Assembly (NCBI GenBank): GCA_044507775.1
Contig: JBIQIY010000019.1
Span: 1 to 64,000 of the forward strand
Source: Chryseosolibacter sp044507775
Lineage (GTDB): Bacteria > Bacteroidota > Bacteroidia > Cytophagales > Cyclobacteriaceae
Direction of reading: 5' to 3'
DNA length: 64,000 nt
The notes under the pieces: model-generated
Told to the model about the DNA's origin: nothing
Database searches by the model: none
Seen by the model: only the letters and a program-made list of their open reading frames with translations
In this document: one piece after another, positions 25,553 through 34,571 of the stretch
How positions within the stretch are numbered: the first letter of the stretch is position 1
How the letters are laid out: each line of letters starts with the position of its first letter
Made by a program: the position numbers and the translations under genes

Positions 25553-27844
25553 TCACTGATTCTTTCCCTTCAACCATCCAAACATCCTCATGACCATCAT
25601 CAAGGGACCGGCCAGGAAGTCGACCTGGTAACCCAGATTGCCAAGCATCTGTGTAAGCGGATTCTTAAATGGATTATCATTCACCATGTAGGTCCAGGTG
25701 GAAGAGGGTCGTTTTATTTTGAGCTCAGAAATAGTCATACCGGTTAAGTCGGATAGCTTGTCGTCAAGATCTGCGATCATCTGGCGAAACATGATGTCCG
25801 AGCTCTTATAGAATTCCAGCAACGGATTCTTTCCCGCCATGCGTTGCCAGTGAATTCCTTCCCTCAATCCGGAAATATCGTTCAGATAATGCGACCAAAC
25901 GAGGTCGTGCTGAAATAGCTTGTAATCCCTGGACGGTCCGTGTTCGGAGTCAAAAATTCTCTGCCGTCGTTCGAACAGAATCGCGCGTTGCTTTTCAATT
26001 ATGTAAGCGTATTGATGCAAGTTGACCCGCCTGTCGTAAAGCTGGCCCTCTATGATTCGCTGGGCTTGCGCAATACTATTTGCGATAGTCGTGAGCTGTA
26101 TCGGTTCATCCTGGTGGAGGTTTCGGAGGTGTCGCGGCAGCAGACTCTTTAATTGATATTTCACCATCAGGTCGTCTTGCATACTGATGATAAACTGCGA
26201 AGACCCCGGATCGCCTTGTCTGCCTGCGCGCCCTCTCAACTGATGATCGATGCGCAGGCTCTCGTGCCGGTTTGTACCGATGATGTGCAAGCCCCCGGCG
26301 GCAACCATAGCCTCCTTTGCGCCCTGGTCCCGGCCACCCAGTACGATGTCAGTGCCGCGTCCGGCCATATTAGTAGAAATAGTAACGGCGCCCGGCATTC
26401 CGGCCTGCGCAATGATCGCCGCCTCGGATTCATTGTTCTTTGCATTGAGTACCGTAGCCGCGATACCATGGCGATGCATTTCAGCTTGCAAGTCCTCTGA
26501 TTCCTTCACCGTCAGTGTGCCGATCAGGATCGGCCTTCCATCCGCGTGAACTTTCCTTACTTCCTCGATGAGCGCCCTGATCTTCGCAGCCTTGTGGGTA
26601 AATATCAAGTCGGGATAATCAATCCGCACGCAAGGCTTATTCGGAGCGATCACGACGACACCGAGTCCGTAGAAATTTGCAAACTCGTCCGCGGCGTGTT
26701 GTGCCGTACCCGTCATCCCGGAAACCTTCGCATAACAACTCATCAGATGCTGCACGGAAATAGAATTCAGGATTCTGCCCTCCGACTGCACGACTAGTCC
26801 TTCCTTTGCTTCCACTGCTGACTGCAAGCCATTCTGCCATTTCCGGTCCTCCATAATTCTGCCGGTAAACTCATCCACTAATTTCACGCGACCGTCTTCG
26901 ATAATGTAGTCCACGTCCTTCACCAGCATGGATCGGGCTTGCAACGCCAGGTTTACGGCGATGAGCAGATCGCGATTGCTCTCGTCGTAAAGATTATGAA
27001 CAGCAAAATGGCGTTCGGTTCTTTCAATGCCACCATCCGTCAGGTAAACGTTTAGTCGATACTCATCAACCATAAAATCACGGGACGATACAAGTCCCCC
27101 CACATAACGTGCAATGCGGTGAAGATCCAGAGATTGTCCTTCAATGTTGCCGGCAAAAACCAACGGGTTGCGGGCTTCATCTATCAGAATTGCGTCGGCT
27201 TCATCTACAATGGCATAGTGAAAAGCAGGAAAAAGGATCTCATCCTCCTCGTACGCCATGCACGAACGCAGGTAATCGAATCCCACTTCCTTGGCAGTGC
27301 TATAAGTAACATCACACCGGTATGCGACTCGTTTTTCATCGGGCGGCATTGTGTCCTGAATAAATCCCACAGACATCCCCAGAAATTCATACACAGGCCT
27401 CATCCAGTTTGAATCGCGTTTGGCGAGGTAATCATTGAATGTCAGTATGTGGACTCCTTTTCCGGCCAGTGCATTCAGGCATGCGGCAAAGACCGCTACG
27501 AGCGTCTTGCCTTCACCTGTTTGCATTTCAATGATATTACGCCCGTGCAACGCTATGGCTGCCATGACTTGTACATGATAAGGCGACAAGCGAAGTGTCC
27601 GACTGAATACTTCAGCGACCATGGCGTAGACTTCCGGCAGATGCACATCCAGCAATTCCCCGGCGCGTACATTTGACCGAATAGCAGCAAACTTCGTCTT
27701 CAAGTCAAGGTCTGACCTATGTCGCATCGTCTCCGCCAGCTGGAGCGTTTGCTGCAGCTGGGCATCATATGGTCGAACGTCCGCTGTAACGGGATTCGGC
27801 TTAAACTTGTTGAAAAAAGTATTGATCGCCTTAATCGCATTCAT
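25553..27844 (-). CDS. Short SecA paralogue (SecA2-like translocase ATPase)
   Basis: A 763-residue protein with all SecA motor motifs: EMQTGEGKT (Walker A, near 113), FNDYLAKRD, VTYSTAKEVGFDYLR, VDEADAILIDEARNPL, the pre-protein crosslinking part, SGMTGTA, STNMAGRGTDIVLGG, and LRGRAGRQGDPGSSQF. It is shorter than housekeeping SecA of this group (over 1000 residues) and lacks the C-terminal zinc-binding linker. A second, full-length SecA is expected elsewhere, making this an accessory SecA2-like motor. The C-terminal 150 residues after the scaffold are divergent. It is divergent from the TPR-CHAT gene across a 398-base gap. Confidence 0.9.
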   Translation of the reverse strand: MNAIKAINTFFNKFKPNPVTADVRPYDAQLQQTLQLAETMRHRSDLDLKTKFAAIRSNVRAGELLDVHLPEVYAMVAEVFSRTLRLSPYHVQVMAAIALHGRNIIEMQTGEGKTLVAVFAACLNALAGKGVHILTFNDYLAKRDSNWMRPVYEFLGMSVGFIQDTMPPDEKRVAYRCDVTYSTAKEVGFDYLRSCMAYEEDEILFPAFHYAIVDEADAILIDEARNPLVFAGNIEGQSLDLHRIARYVGGLVSSRDFMVDEYRLNVYLTDGGIERTERHFAVHNLYDESNRDLLIAVNLALQARSMLVKDVDYIIEDGRVKLVDEFTGRIMEDRKWQNGLQSAVEAKEGLVVQSEGRILNSISVQHLMSCYAKVSGMTGTAQHAADEFANFYGLGVVVIAPNKPCVRIDYPDLIFTHKAAKIRALIEEVRKVHADGRPILIGTLTVKESEDLQAEMHRHGIAATVLNAKNNESEAAIIAQAGMPGAVTISTNMAGRGTDIVLGGRDQGAKEAMVAAGGLHIIGTNRHESLRIDHQLRGRAGRQGDPGSSQFIISMQDDLMVKYQLKSLLPRHLRNLHQDEPIQLTTIANSIAQAQRIIEGQLYDRRVNLHQYAYIIEKQRAILFERRQRIFDSEHGPSRDYKLFQHDLVWSHYLNDISGLREGIHWQRMAGKNPLLEFYKSSDIMFRQMIADLDDKLSDLTGMTISELKIKRPSSTWTYMVNDNPFKNPLTQMLGNLGYQVDFLAGPLMMVMRMFGWLKGKNQ

Positions 27845-28242
27845 TTGCAGTCAACAGAAATAGTAAAACATCATTTACCAGTGACAGTGAGGGTGGACCC
27901 ACCTCCATTAGGTTGAAAGTGAAAATTTCGAATCCTACCCACCTTGGGTGGTAACGCGAATGCGTAGCCGTCCTCAAAATTTTGATGCGGAATACTAAAC
28001 GCGGTGGAATGCCATATTCACAATTGCCTGATATTGCCCCGCAGGGCGACCTCCAAGTTAAAGATTAGGATTCCCGCTTCAATGATCTTACCAGTTTTCA
28101 ACCCCCTCGTATTTTGTGGCAAAGTGGCAGTATCGCACCCTTGGGGACTGACTGTAATCCCGAAAGGAACTGCCAAATACACGATAATAATTTCCTATCT
28201 TTCCCCTGCGAGGTTCATCAATCCAAGCTGCAAGTCAATCCC
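27845..28242. promoter_or_regulatory. divergent intergenic region between secA-like and CHAT genes
   Basis: 398 bases that should hold both promoters. Two short hairpins are visible: GGTGG-AC-CCACC near 27893 and ACCCA-CCT-TGGGT near 27938. TATCTTTCC about 45 bases before the CHAT start resembles the -7 box. No gene or repeat is apparent. Confidence 0.45.
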
Positions 28243-30870
28243 GTGCGAAGTTTCCTGATCCCACTCGTTCTCTTTTCAATCGCCTCCTTTGGACAGGACT
28301 GGAAAACCGCTAACGACCTGGGGATGGATCACTACCAGGCGGGTGACTATGCCAAGGCCGAAGCATACTTCAGACAAGCGATGGAAATCTCGCTGGCAAC
28401 CACTGGCGCTACCAGCAATGAATTCATCACATCCGTTACCAACCTTGGGTATTCGGAACAGAAGCAATCGAACTACGCGAAGGCACAAGAACACTTCCGG
28501 CTTGCCCTGCGTCACACCACTCGCGACGATGGTTCTATTCACATCAATCAGATCGAAGCGATCATCAATCTCGCCAACGCCTTTCTTCCCGCCGCTCGCT
28601 ATGACAGTTGCGAATATTACCTCTTGGAAGCCCGACAATTGGTCGGACTCGCCGTCAGCAAAAAGACGAAGGACTACATCGAAAAGATACACGGATATTT
28701 CGAGGCTTCAGTCAGTATTCAAAACAGTCTGGCCTCCTTGTATTTTAAGAAAGGATTGACAGCAGATGCTATTGCTATCATGGCACGGCAAAGGATCGAT
28801 ATCCGGCAGGCTTATCCTGACGATTACAGATTTCTTTCGATGTACAAGAGCACGCTCAACAATTTGAGCAATTATTACATGGCCGCCAACAACATGACAA
28901 TGGCAAAGAATGTTGTGAAGGAACAGGTTTCCATTGTTGGCGGAGATGGTGAAAGGTCCATTGACTACCTGTACGCCCTGAATAACCTCGCCAGCATGTA
29001 TCGCCTGTTGGAACAACCCGACTCGGCAGAGTATGTATGGAAACAGTCACTGGTAATGATCGATTCCACGCGGTACCATGGCAGCGACCTTCACATTTCC
29101 ATTCTGAATAACCTTGGCGAAATGTATTCCGACTCAGAGGCCTATGAGGAAGGACGCCAGTACCTGACCGAATCCCTTAGCCTTCAGGAAATGCGACCGG
29201 TGATCAACCCGCGAATATATCAGACAACACTCCTCAACTTATGCGAAACCGACTTCTGGAACGGTGATCTGGCTAAGGCGGACGGAAACTACCGCAAGCT
29301 CTCGAAAATGCTTCTGGAAGAGATCCTTCACAATTTCACTTACCTGAGCGATCGGGAAAAAATCTCGTTCTACAGGAGCAACCTTTCCGTCCTGGAATCC
29401 TACACGTATTTTGCCTTTGAAGCAAGTGGAGCATTCCGGACGAGCCCCGCTGTCAATGCCTACGTAAGCGCCGAAGCGATGAAAGATTTGTTCAACATCT
29501 TGCTCACAACGAAGGGGCTCATACTGCATCCGGGATATCGACTGAAGACGGCGATTCTCGCAAGCGACAATCCGGAGATCAAAACCGCGTACGAACAGTG
29601 GGAAGGTGACAAGAACGAATACGCAAGTCTCGCTAAAAGTGAAAATGCCGATGTCAATCGACTCTCATTTTTGAAGCAAAGAACAGAGGCATTGGAGAAA
29701 TGGCTTCGGATCCACTCACCTGAATTCCGAAAAGGATTTGTGTTGGAGCAGAAAACATGGATGGACATCCAGAAAGCGCTATCACCATCGGAGGCCGCCG
29801 TCGAACTGGTGCGACTGGCGGATGGTCTGGTTTACGGCGCTCTGATACTCACATCCGAGACAACGGATGGTCCTGTCCTTGCACTTGTAAAAAGCACGCA
29901 ATCGAAACACCTTGATCAGCAGTACTATCGGCAATACGCGAATTCAGTATCATTCAGATTGACAGATACCACGTCTTACGCCGTTTATTGGGAACCCATT
30001 CTCAGGACAATCCGCAAACATGAGAAGACAGGAAGCCCCATCCAAAGAATCTACTTTTCTCCGGACGGGATCTACAACCGGATTAACCCCAGCACTTTAT
30101 ATAACACCACGACGAAGCGATACCTGATTGATGAGCTTGACATCCGGCATGTTACGAACCTGAAAGAGATCCTTTCCAGGGAAGACACCCGGAGCACAGA
30201 CGCTCACGTAGCCGTCATTGCAGGAAGGCCGTTGTATAACACAGGCGCAAAAACACAAGATGCCACCATCGCCGACCTTGCCGGAACAGAAAAAGAGGTG
30301 GATGATATCGATGAATTGCTAACATCCAACGGCTGGACCACTACACTGTTAAAGCACGTCGACGCAACAGAGGCTGCGATAAAACGGGTGCAATCTCCCA
30401 CCCTGCTCCACCTGGCCACGCATGGGTTCTCGGCACATCAGACCCGGCAGGGCGGAGACCTCGTAGACATCCTGCTAAATTCCGGCGTCCTTCTGGCGGG
30501 TGCCGGTGACACTACGTTACTGGAAGGCGAAGACGGCCAATTAACCGCGTATGAAATGATGAATATTAACCTCGACTCTACGCGACTCGTCGTGCTTTCT
30601 GCCTGTGAAACCGGCTTGGGCGAGTTCCACACCGGAGAAGGTATCTACGGTTTACAGGCAGCGCTCCGTTCCGCCGGTGCGCGATCTGTTATCATGAGCT
30701 TGTGGAAAGTCGACGACATCGCGACCCAACGTCTGATGACACGCTTTTACACCTACTGGATCAAACATCCGGGGAATATGCGCCTCGCGTTTCAACAAGC
30801 CCAGCGGGACTTGCGCGCAGAATTTCCCGAGCCTTATTTCTGGGGCGCGTTTGTGTTGTCGGGGGATTAA
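28243..30870 (+). CDS. TPR-CHAT protein (caspase-like peptidase)
   Basis: An 875-residue exported protein. I start it at the GTG at 28243 because MRSFLIPLVLFSIASFGQ is a good signal peptide; the 43 residues upstream are not family-like. About 400 residues of TPR repeats follow (DHYQAGDYAKAEAYFRQAM, YAKAQEHFRLAL, ALNNLASMYRLL). The C-terminal CHAT domain has its catalytic His in LLHLATHGFSA (near 725) and Cys in VLSACETGLG (near 787), followed by GIYGLQAALRSAGARSVIMSLW. The catalytic pair is intact, so a peptidase is likely. Targets are unknown; CHAT proteins are found in cell-death and defence systems as well as in housekeeping TPR proteins. Confidence 0.88.
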   Translation: MRSFLIPLVLFSIASFGQDWKTANDLGMDHYQAGDYAKAEAYFRQAMEISLATTGATSNEFITSVTNLGYSEQKQSNYAKAQEHFRLALRHTTRDDGSIHINQIEAIINLANAFLPAARYDSCEYYLLEARQLVGLAVSKKTKDYIEKIHGYFEASVSIQNSLASLYFKKGLTADAIAIMARQRIDIRQAYPDDYRFLSMYKSTLNNLSNYYMAANNMTMAKNVVKEQVSIVGGDGERSIDYLYALNNLASMYRLLEQPDSAEYVWKQSLVMIDSTRYHGSDLHISILNNLGEMYSDSEAYEEGRQYLTESLSLQEMRPVINPRIYQTTLLNLCETDFWNGDLAKADGNYRKLSKMLLEEILHNFTYLSDREKISFYRSNLSVLESYTYFAFEASGAFRTSPAVNAYVSAEAMKDLFNILLTTKGLILHPGYRLKTAILASDNPEIKTAYEQWEGDKNEYASLAKSENADVNRLSFLKQRTEALEKWLRIHSPEFRKGFVLEQKTWMDIQKALSPSEAAVELVRLADGLVYGALILTSETTDGPVLALVKSTQSKHLDQQYYRQYANSVSFRLTDTTSYAVYWEPILRTIRKHEKTGSPIQRIYFSPDGIYNRINPSTLYNTTTKRYLIDELDIRHVTNLKEILSREDTRSTDAHVAVIAGRPLYNTGAKTQDATIADLAGTEKEVDDIDELLTSNGWTTTLLKHVDATEAAIKRVQSPTLLHLATHGFSAHQTRQGGDLVDILLNSGVLLAGAGDTTLLEGEDGQLTAYEMMNINLDSTRLVVLSACETGLGEFHTGEGIYGLQAALRSAGARSVIMSLWKVDDIATQRLMTRFYTYWIKHPGNMRLAFQQAQRDLRAEFPEPYFWGAFVLSGD

Positions 30871-31007
30871 TCCTCCATGCAACAAGGATAACGGTTGTAC
30901 AAGTCGCCGTCCGTGTAGGTTCTCCTACATTTTATTTTTCGTAAACAAAAACAACCATATGACGAGAACGGTCGTATGAATATTCAAACCCGATCGCGGG
31001 CGACAAC

Positions 31008-31028
31008 AAAAAAAAAAAAAAAAAAAAA
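31008..31028 (+). repeat. 21-A homopolymer
   Basis: Twenty-one consecutive A's lie four bases before the ATG of the epimerase gene, at the expected position of the ribosome-binding site. It is the longest homopolymer in the window. Such runs change length by slippage and could vary translation or promoter spacing. Confidence 0.9.
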
Positions 31029-31032
31029 TAAC

Positions 31033-31962
31033 ATGCAAACAATATTAGGAGCAGGCGGAGCAATTGGGATCGAATTGGCAAAAGCACTAAAAGGATACAC
31101 GGAAAAAATAAGACTGGTCAGTCGACACCCTGAGAGAGTAAATGAGACAGATGAGACTTTCGCCGCCGACCTGCTCAATCCCGGAGAATTAAAAAATGCA
31201 ATAAGCGGTTCAGAAATTGTTTACGTAACTCTCGGACTACCATATAGCTATAAGGTATGGCGGGAGCAATGGCCGAAATTTATCGACAATGTTCTTACAG
31301 CTTGCGAAGCAGAAGGCTGCAAGTTGGTTTTCTTCGATAACGTCTATATGTACGACAAGAATAGTATACCGCATATGACGGAAAGTAGCCCGATCAACCC
31401 ACCCAGCAAAAAGGGCCAGGTAAGAGCGAGCATCGCACAAGCGATTATGGAGAAGACACAAGTGGGAAAAGTCAGAGCGCTGATCGCTCGTTCAGCCGAC
31501 TTTTACGGACCTTCGATCCAGAATACGAGTGTCCTGACAGAAACTGTTCTTAAGCCGTTGAGCAATGGGAAAACAGCAAATTGGTTCGTCAATGACACAT
31601 ACAAACATTCCTTCACCTACACTCCTGATGCAGGAAAAGCTACCGCTCTTCTGGGCAATACAGATAGCGCTTATAATCAAGTCTGGCATTTGCCAACGGC
31701 AGCGAACCCTTTAACCGGAAAAGAGTGGGTTCAGACTGTTGCAGGAAAAATGAACAGGAAACCGAACTATAGGGTGGTATCAAAGTTTATGATGGGTGCA
31801 ATCGGATTGTTTGTTCCTGTGATGAAAGAATCGGTTGAAATGCTGTACCAGTACGACCGGGACTATGTTTTTGATAGCAGCAAGTTTGAGAAAGAGTTCA
31901 ATTTCAAGCCGGTTTCATACGAGGATGGGATAGACGAAATTATTAGGACCGATTATAAGTAA
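31033..31962 (+). CDS. NAD-dependent epimerase/dehydratase family protein
   Basis: A 309-residue extended short-chain dehydrogenase-like protein. It starts MQTILGAGGAIGIELAKAL, where GAGGAIG is the glycine-rich dinucleotide loop, and continues with SRHPERVN, a YVTLGLPY segment, and FFDNVYMYDKN, where the catalytic Tyr of SDR is Y near residue 110. ARSADFYGP is typical of the family. The substrate is unknown. Its base composition is lower in GC than the neighbours and it lies at the edge of the repeat island, so it may have been acquired. The ATG at 31033 directly follows the poly-A run. Confidence 0.82.
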   Translation: MQTILGAGGAIGIELAKALKGYTEKIRLVSRHPERVNETDETFAADLLNPGELKNAISGSEIVYVTLGLPYSYKVWREQWPKFIDNVLTACEAEGCKLVFFDNVYMYDKNSIPHMTESSPINPPSKKGQVRASIAQAIMEKTQVGKVRALIARSADFYGPSIQNTSVLTETVLKPLSNGKTANWFVNDTYKHSFTYTPDAGKATALLGNTDSAYNQVWHLPTAANPLTGKEWVQTVAGKMNRKPNYRVVSKFMMGAIGLFVPVMKESVEMLYQYDRDYVFDSSKFEKEFNFKPVSYEDGIDEIIRTDYK

Positions 31963-32002
31963 GTCAACCACCGCACTACCCCTACCACCCCTACCACCCA
32001 TA

Positions 32003-32070
32003 CCACCCCCCGGCGGGAAGAAGATTTATGTACTGATTGAAGAGTATGCCCGCCGGACCCCTCCTTCCCT
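32003..32070 (+). repeat. leader of the first repeat cluster
   Basis: Starts in a C-rich segment and contains an inverted repeat, CCGGCGGG at 32010-32017 with CCCGCCGG at 32049-32056, enclosing AAGAAGATTTATGTACTG. A nearly identical copy precedes the second cluster at 36047-36114. It runs into CCCCTCC...GGAGGGG, a second long hairpin at the start of unit A. Confidence 0.8.
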
Positions 32071-32290
32071 CGGAGGCCTCGGGAGGAGGGGAGCTTGTTG
32101 CTAACTAATTTTTTCTGCTACTCTTCGTGCCTGCTATTCACTAAGAATAAAGGAAGGAGGCGTGTGAAAGAGGAAAGACTACGCACCCTGCTCGACCGAA
32201 TTGCCTGCCCGCCGAAGCTTGGGAAGGAGGTGGGCAGCGAGCGCAGGTGGGTCAACTGTCCAATTGCCCAATTGTCAACTTTTTTTTGCT
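32071..32290 (+). repeat. long repeat unit A
   Basis: Unit of about 220 bases beginning CGGAGGCCTCGGGAGG, containing GACTACGCACCCTGCTCG and CCTGCCCGCCGAAGCTT, and ending in a 30-base block (32251-32280) that begins GTCAACTGTCC and ends CCCAATTGTCAACT, followed by T's. The 30-base block is identical in all five units. Confidence 0.85.
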
Positions 32291-32553
32291 CGGAGGCCTC
32301 GGGAGGAGGGGAGCTCTTTGCTAACTAATTTTTGCTGCTACTTTTCGTGCCTGCTATTCACTAAGAAGAAAGGAAGTGAAAGAGGAAAGACTACGCACCC
32401 TGCTCGACCGAATTGCCTGCCCGCCGAAGCTTGGGAATTATTTTTCTTTCTTAGTGTGCAATATCGGTCCGATAGGAACCCGAGGAAAGACTACGCATCC
32501 AGCTCGACTGAATTGTCAACTGTCCAATTGCCCAATTGTCAACTTTTTTTGCT
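32291..32553 (+). repeat. long repeat unit B
   Basis: A 263-base copy. It has the same beginning and the same end block (32515-32544) as unit A, plus an extra middle with TTATTTTTCTTTCTTAGTG and AGGAACCCGAGG that units A and C lack but D and E share. Confidence 0.85.
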
Positions 32554-32766
32554 CGGAGGCCTCGGGAGGAGGGGAGCTTGTTGCTAACTAATTTTTTCTG
32601 CTACTCTTCGTGCCTGCTATTCACTAAGAAGAAAGGAAAGAGGCGGGTGAAGAGGAAAGACTACGCACCCAGCTCGACCGAATTGCCTGCCCGCCGAAGC
32701 TTGGGAAGGAGGTGGGCAGAGAGCGCAGGAGGGTCAACTGTCCAATTGCCCAATTGTCAACTGTTT
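32554..32766 (+). repeat. long repeat unit C
   Basis: A copy very close to unit A, with the end block at 32733-32762. Its tail CTGTTTAAGA is joined directly to a tRNA-3'-end-like sequence at 32772, in the same way as unit E joins tRNA-Arg. Confidence 0.85.
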
Positions 32767-32771
32767 AAGAA

Positions 32772-32797
32772 TAGACCGGAGCGGACGAATATCGAAC
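32772..32797 (-). repeat. 26-bp direct repeat, copy 1 (tRNA-tail-like)
   Basis: Identical to 33496-33521, so the two copies bracket the toxin-antitoxin pair. On the minus strand it reads GTTCGATATTCGTCCG and onwards, recalling a T loop (TTCGAT) and acceptor 3' strand, followed by TATTCTTAAACAG. The real tRNA-Arg 3' end is followed by ACTCTTAAACAG. It looks like a decayed tRNA tail. Confidence 0.7.
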
Positions 32798-32852
32798 TTT
32801 TTCGCGACGGATCTTACAGGGTTGGGGGCTTGTCGGACCAGACGTAACTTGT

Positions 32853-33152
32853 TTACTTTATAGATAGTTTATCCGGATTTTGCCGGGAATCCCAGATTGT
32901 GTGAATGATGATTGTATTGTCCTGGTGTTCGTAGTAAATGATAAATTCACCAACTATCAAGCCTCGTACAGATTCAATCTCTGTTTTGATCCCCAGATTC
33001 GGATGCTTAGCTAGAAGTTTGATTTCCTTGTTAAACCTGCTATAGAGTTTAGCAGAATAGATCTTGCTCTTGTTTCGATCGGCATAAAACTCAAGAATGG
33101 AATAGAGTTTTATTCTGGCCCGGTGTGACCAGATTATTTTGCTTTGAGCCAT
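32853..33152 (-). CDS. RelE/ParE family toxin
   Basis: A 99-residue protein of the RelE/ParE fold. It begins with IIWSHRARIKLYSILEFY, the helical hairpin typical of the family, and ends with FIIYYEHQDNTIIIHTIWDSRQNP, the beta strands with the usual WDSRQNP ending. The gene overlaps the end of the antitoxin gene by 19 bases, in the usual antitoxin-toxin order. I infer a type II toxin that targets gyrase or mRNA. It lies just behind repeat unit C and inside a pair of 26-bp direct repeats. Confidence 0.88.
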   Translation of the reverse strand: MAQSKIIWSHRARIKLYSILEFYADRNKSKIYSAKLYSRFNKEIKLLAKHPNLGIKTEIESVRGLIVGEFIIYYEHQDNTIIIHTIWDSRQNPDKLSIK

Positions 33153-33370
33153 CCGGCGATTTCATCATCCAAAACAGTATTCTCTATTGATAGCCCTTGT
33201 TCAATTTCCTTTTTTGAGGCAAGTATTTCATTCCTTTGTTCGACCGTTAGTGGAAGGACTGCTGCTTCCGATTTTGAATCAAGAATGGTCTTGATGGCTT
33301 CAAGAAATGAGACGTCGTTAATCTCGGAGATCCGATGAATCAATAGATTCTGTAGTTCAATTTTGGTCAT
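33134..33370 (-). CDS. Antitoxin of the RelE/ParE pair
   Basis: A 78-residue, mostly helical and acidic protein. TKIELQNLLIHRISEINDVSFLEAIKTIL is an N-terminal dimerising helix region and the C-terminal LDDEIAGWLKAK would wrap the toxin. The start ATG at 33370 has AAGGAG one base upstream, a close but clear ribosome-binding site. It comes first in the operon and its C-terminal 19 bases overlap the toxin start. No DNA-binding domain is obvious. Confidence 0.82.
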   Translation of the reverse strand: MTKIELQNLLIHRISEINDVSFLEAIKTILDSKSEAAVLPLTVEQRNEILASKKEIEQGLSIENTVLDDEIAGWLKAK

Positions 33371-33386
33371 ACTCCTTCAACTTTAC

Positions 33387-33421
33387 CAAATTTACTTAAT
33401 AATCAGTAATTCCGCGCAAAA
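33387..33421 (-). promoter_or_regulatory. promoter of the toxin-antitoxin operon
   Basis: On the minus strand TTTTG (33421-33417) is followed after 22 bases by TAAATTTG (33394-33387), which fits TANNTTTG. The transcript would start close to 33380, a few bases before the AAGGAG ribosome-binding site at 33377-33372. Confidence 0.6.
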
Positions 33422-33495
33422 GTTCTAGGTTGAAGGGACAAAATCGAACCATAAAAAGCTTTCAATCGACAGATTTTCAAGGTCTTTGCCTGCTG

Positions 33496-33521
33496 TAGAC
33501 CGGAGCGGACGAATATCGAAC
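33496..33521 (-). repeat. 26-bp direct repeat, copy 2 (tRNA-tail-like)
   Basis: Exact copy of 32772-32797, 724 bases away. The two repeats enclose the toxin-antitoxin operon and its promoter. Sequences outside the 26 bases differ within a few bases, which fits a recombination or insertion site. Confidence 0.7.
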
Positions 33522-33641
33522 CTTTTGCGAGATGATTTGCGAAAGTTCAATGGTTTTCAAAAATAGCGTACAGCCATTTTCCTTTTAAGCTTCTATAAAC
33601 ATTAATTATTGCGAGCCAGACACAGACGATTGTGTTGACAA

Positions 33642-34505
33642 CTAGCCCCACGTCTTGATTTCCTGGCTTTCCGTGTCAATCAAAGTTCGATCTGACGTAA
33701 TGAGAACTTGCCCCGTCAATGCAAATTCAGTTTCAGTCGGACAATTAATATCCATTTCTTTTTCGATAACTCCAGTCAATGGATTAATTAGTTTCAGTTT
33801 TTTGTTTCCGCCCTTCATAAATGGCCAGGTAACTCCAAGGAATCTTTTCAGTAATGGGTGGAACGATAGCGTAAGGAAGTGGCCATCTAGCCCTAGAGCG
33901 ATTTGCCACAGGAGCCTGCCGTCAGTAATATGATAACAACTTAAAGGACCACCACTTTCTGAAATTATGAATGAGCCAGGAGAAAAGGCCAAAGCTAATG
34001 TGGCAAACGTTTCTTTTTGAATTTTAGCGACGACCTTTTGATTTCGTCTGTCAACCAACTCAATTCTACTAGCTTTCTCATGGACGTTTACCGAGTCATA
34101 TGGGCTTTCCCAATACAGTTTTATCCCGTTTAACTTTTTGATGTCCATACCTGTCTCAATATTAAGTATCCTGCTGGCTCCAGTGTCAAACTGAGCAAAA
34201 AGTGAATTGGTATCCAGCGGCAAAATATAAAGGTGCTGCAGCTTCTTAAGATCCTTTCTTTGCCAGATCTTTTCACCCGTATCTGCATTGTAAGCGATTA
34301 TCCCATGCCGTTCCCAACATCCGCAAATGCAGATCCGCCCGTTTTCACTTATTGCCATTCTCGTTCCCCCAAAGTCAAGAATTGTTTGAAATTCGGAAAT
34401 AACGGAAAGAGTTGAAATATCAAATATTTGAACCTGGCTCTGGAACTCGGCCAAGGCTATTCTGCGGCCATTGAACGTAGTTGATATATGTCTAATTTCT
34501 TTCAT
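33642..34505 (-). CDS. Beta-propeller-like protein of unknown function
   Basis: A 287-residue protein starting MKEIRHISTTFNGRRIALAEF. Repeated segments such as RRIALAEFQSQVQIFDISTL and TRMAISENGRICICGCW, with HGIIAYNADTGEKIWQ, look like WD40/PQQ-type blades, but no perfect signature is present. No signal peptide. The ATG at 34505 was chosen; an upstream TTG would add 18 residues. Base composition is AT-rich like the rest of the island. It has no partner gene and no family I can name with certainty. Confidence 0.65.
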   Translation of the reverse strand: MKEIRHISTTFNGRRIALAEFQSQVQIFDISTLSVISEFQTILDFGGTRMAISENGRICICGCWERHGIIAYNADTGEKIWQRKDLKKLQHLYILPLDTNSLFAQFDTGASRILNIETGMDIKKLNGIKLYWESPYDSVNVHEKASRIELVDRRNQKVVAKIQKETFATLALAFSPGSFIISESGGPLSCYHITDGRLLWQIALGLDGHFLTLSFHPLLKRFLGVTWPFMKGGNKKLKLINPLTGVIEKEMDINCPTETEFALTGQVLITSDRTLIDTESQEIKTWG

Positions 34506-34571
34506 GACCAATAAGCCGCAATTTGGTACGGAATTAATAAAATCATTACATATAAACAACCGGAACCCTAA

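Noticed and set aside
28114..28242. Longer CHAT protein starting at 28114
   Set aside because: It would put 43 non-family residues before a clear signal peptide; the GTG at 28243 fits better.
32095..32847. Several overlapping reading frames of 70-130 codons in the first repeat cluster
   Set aside because: They only translate repeat units A-C; the same peptides appear several times and end at unit borders. No start signal and no family match, so they are not genes.
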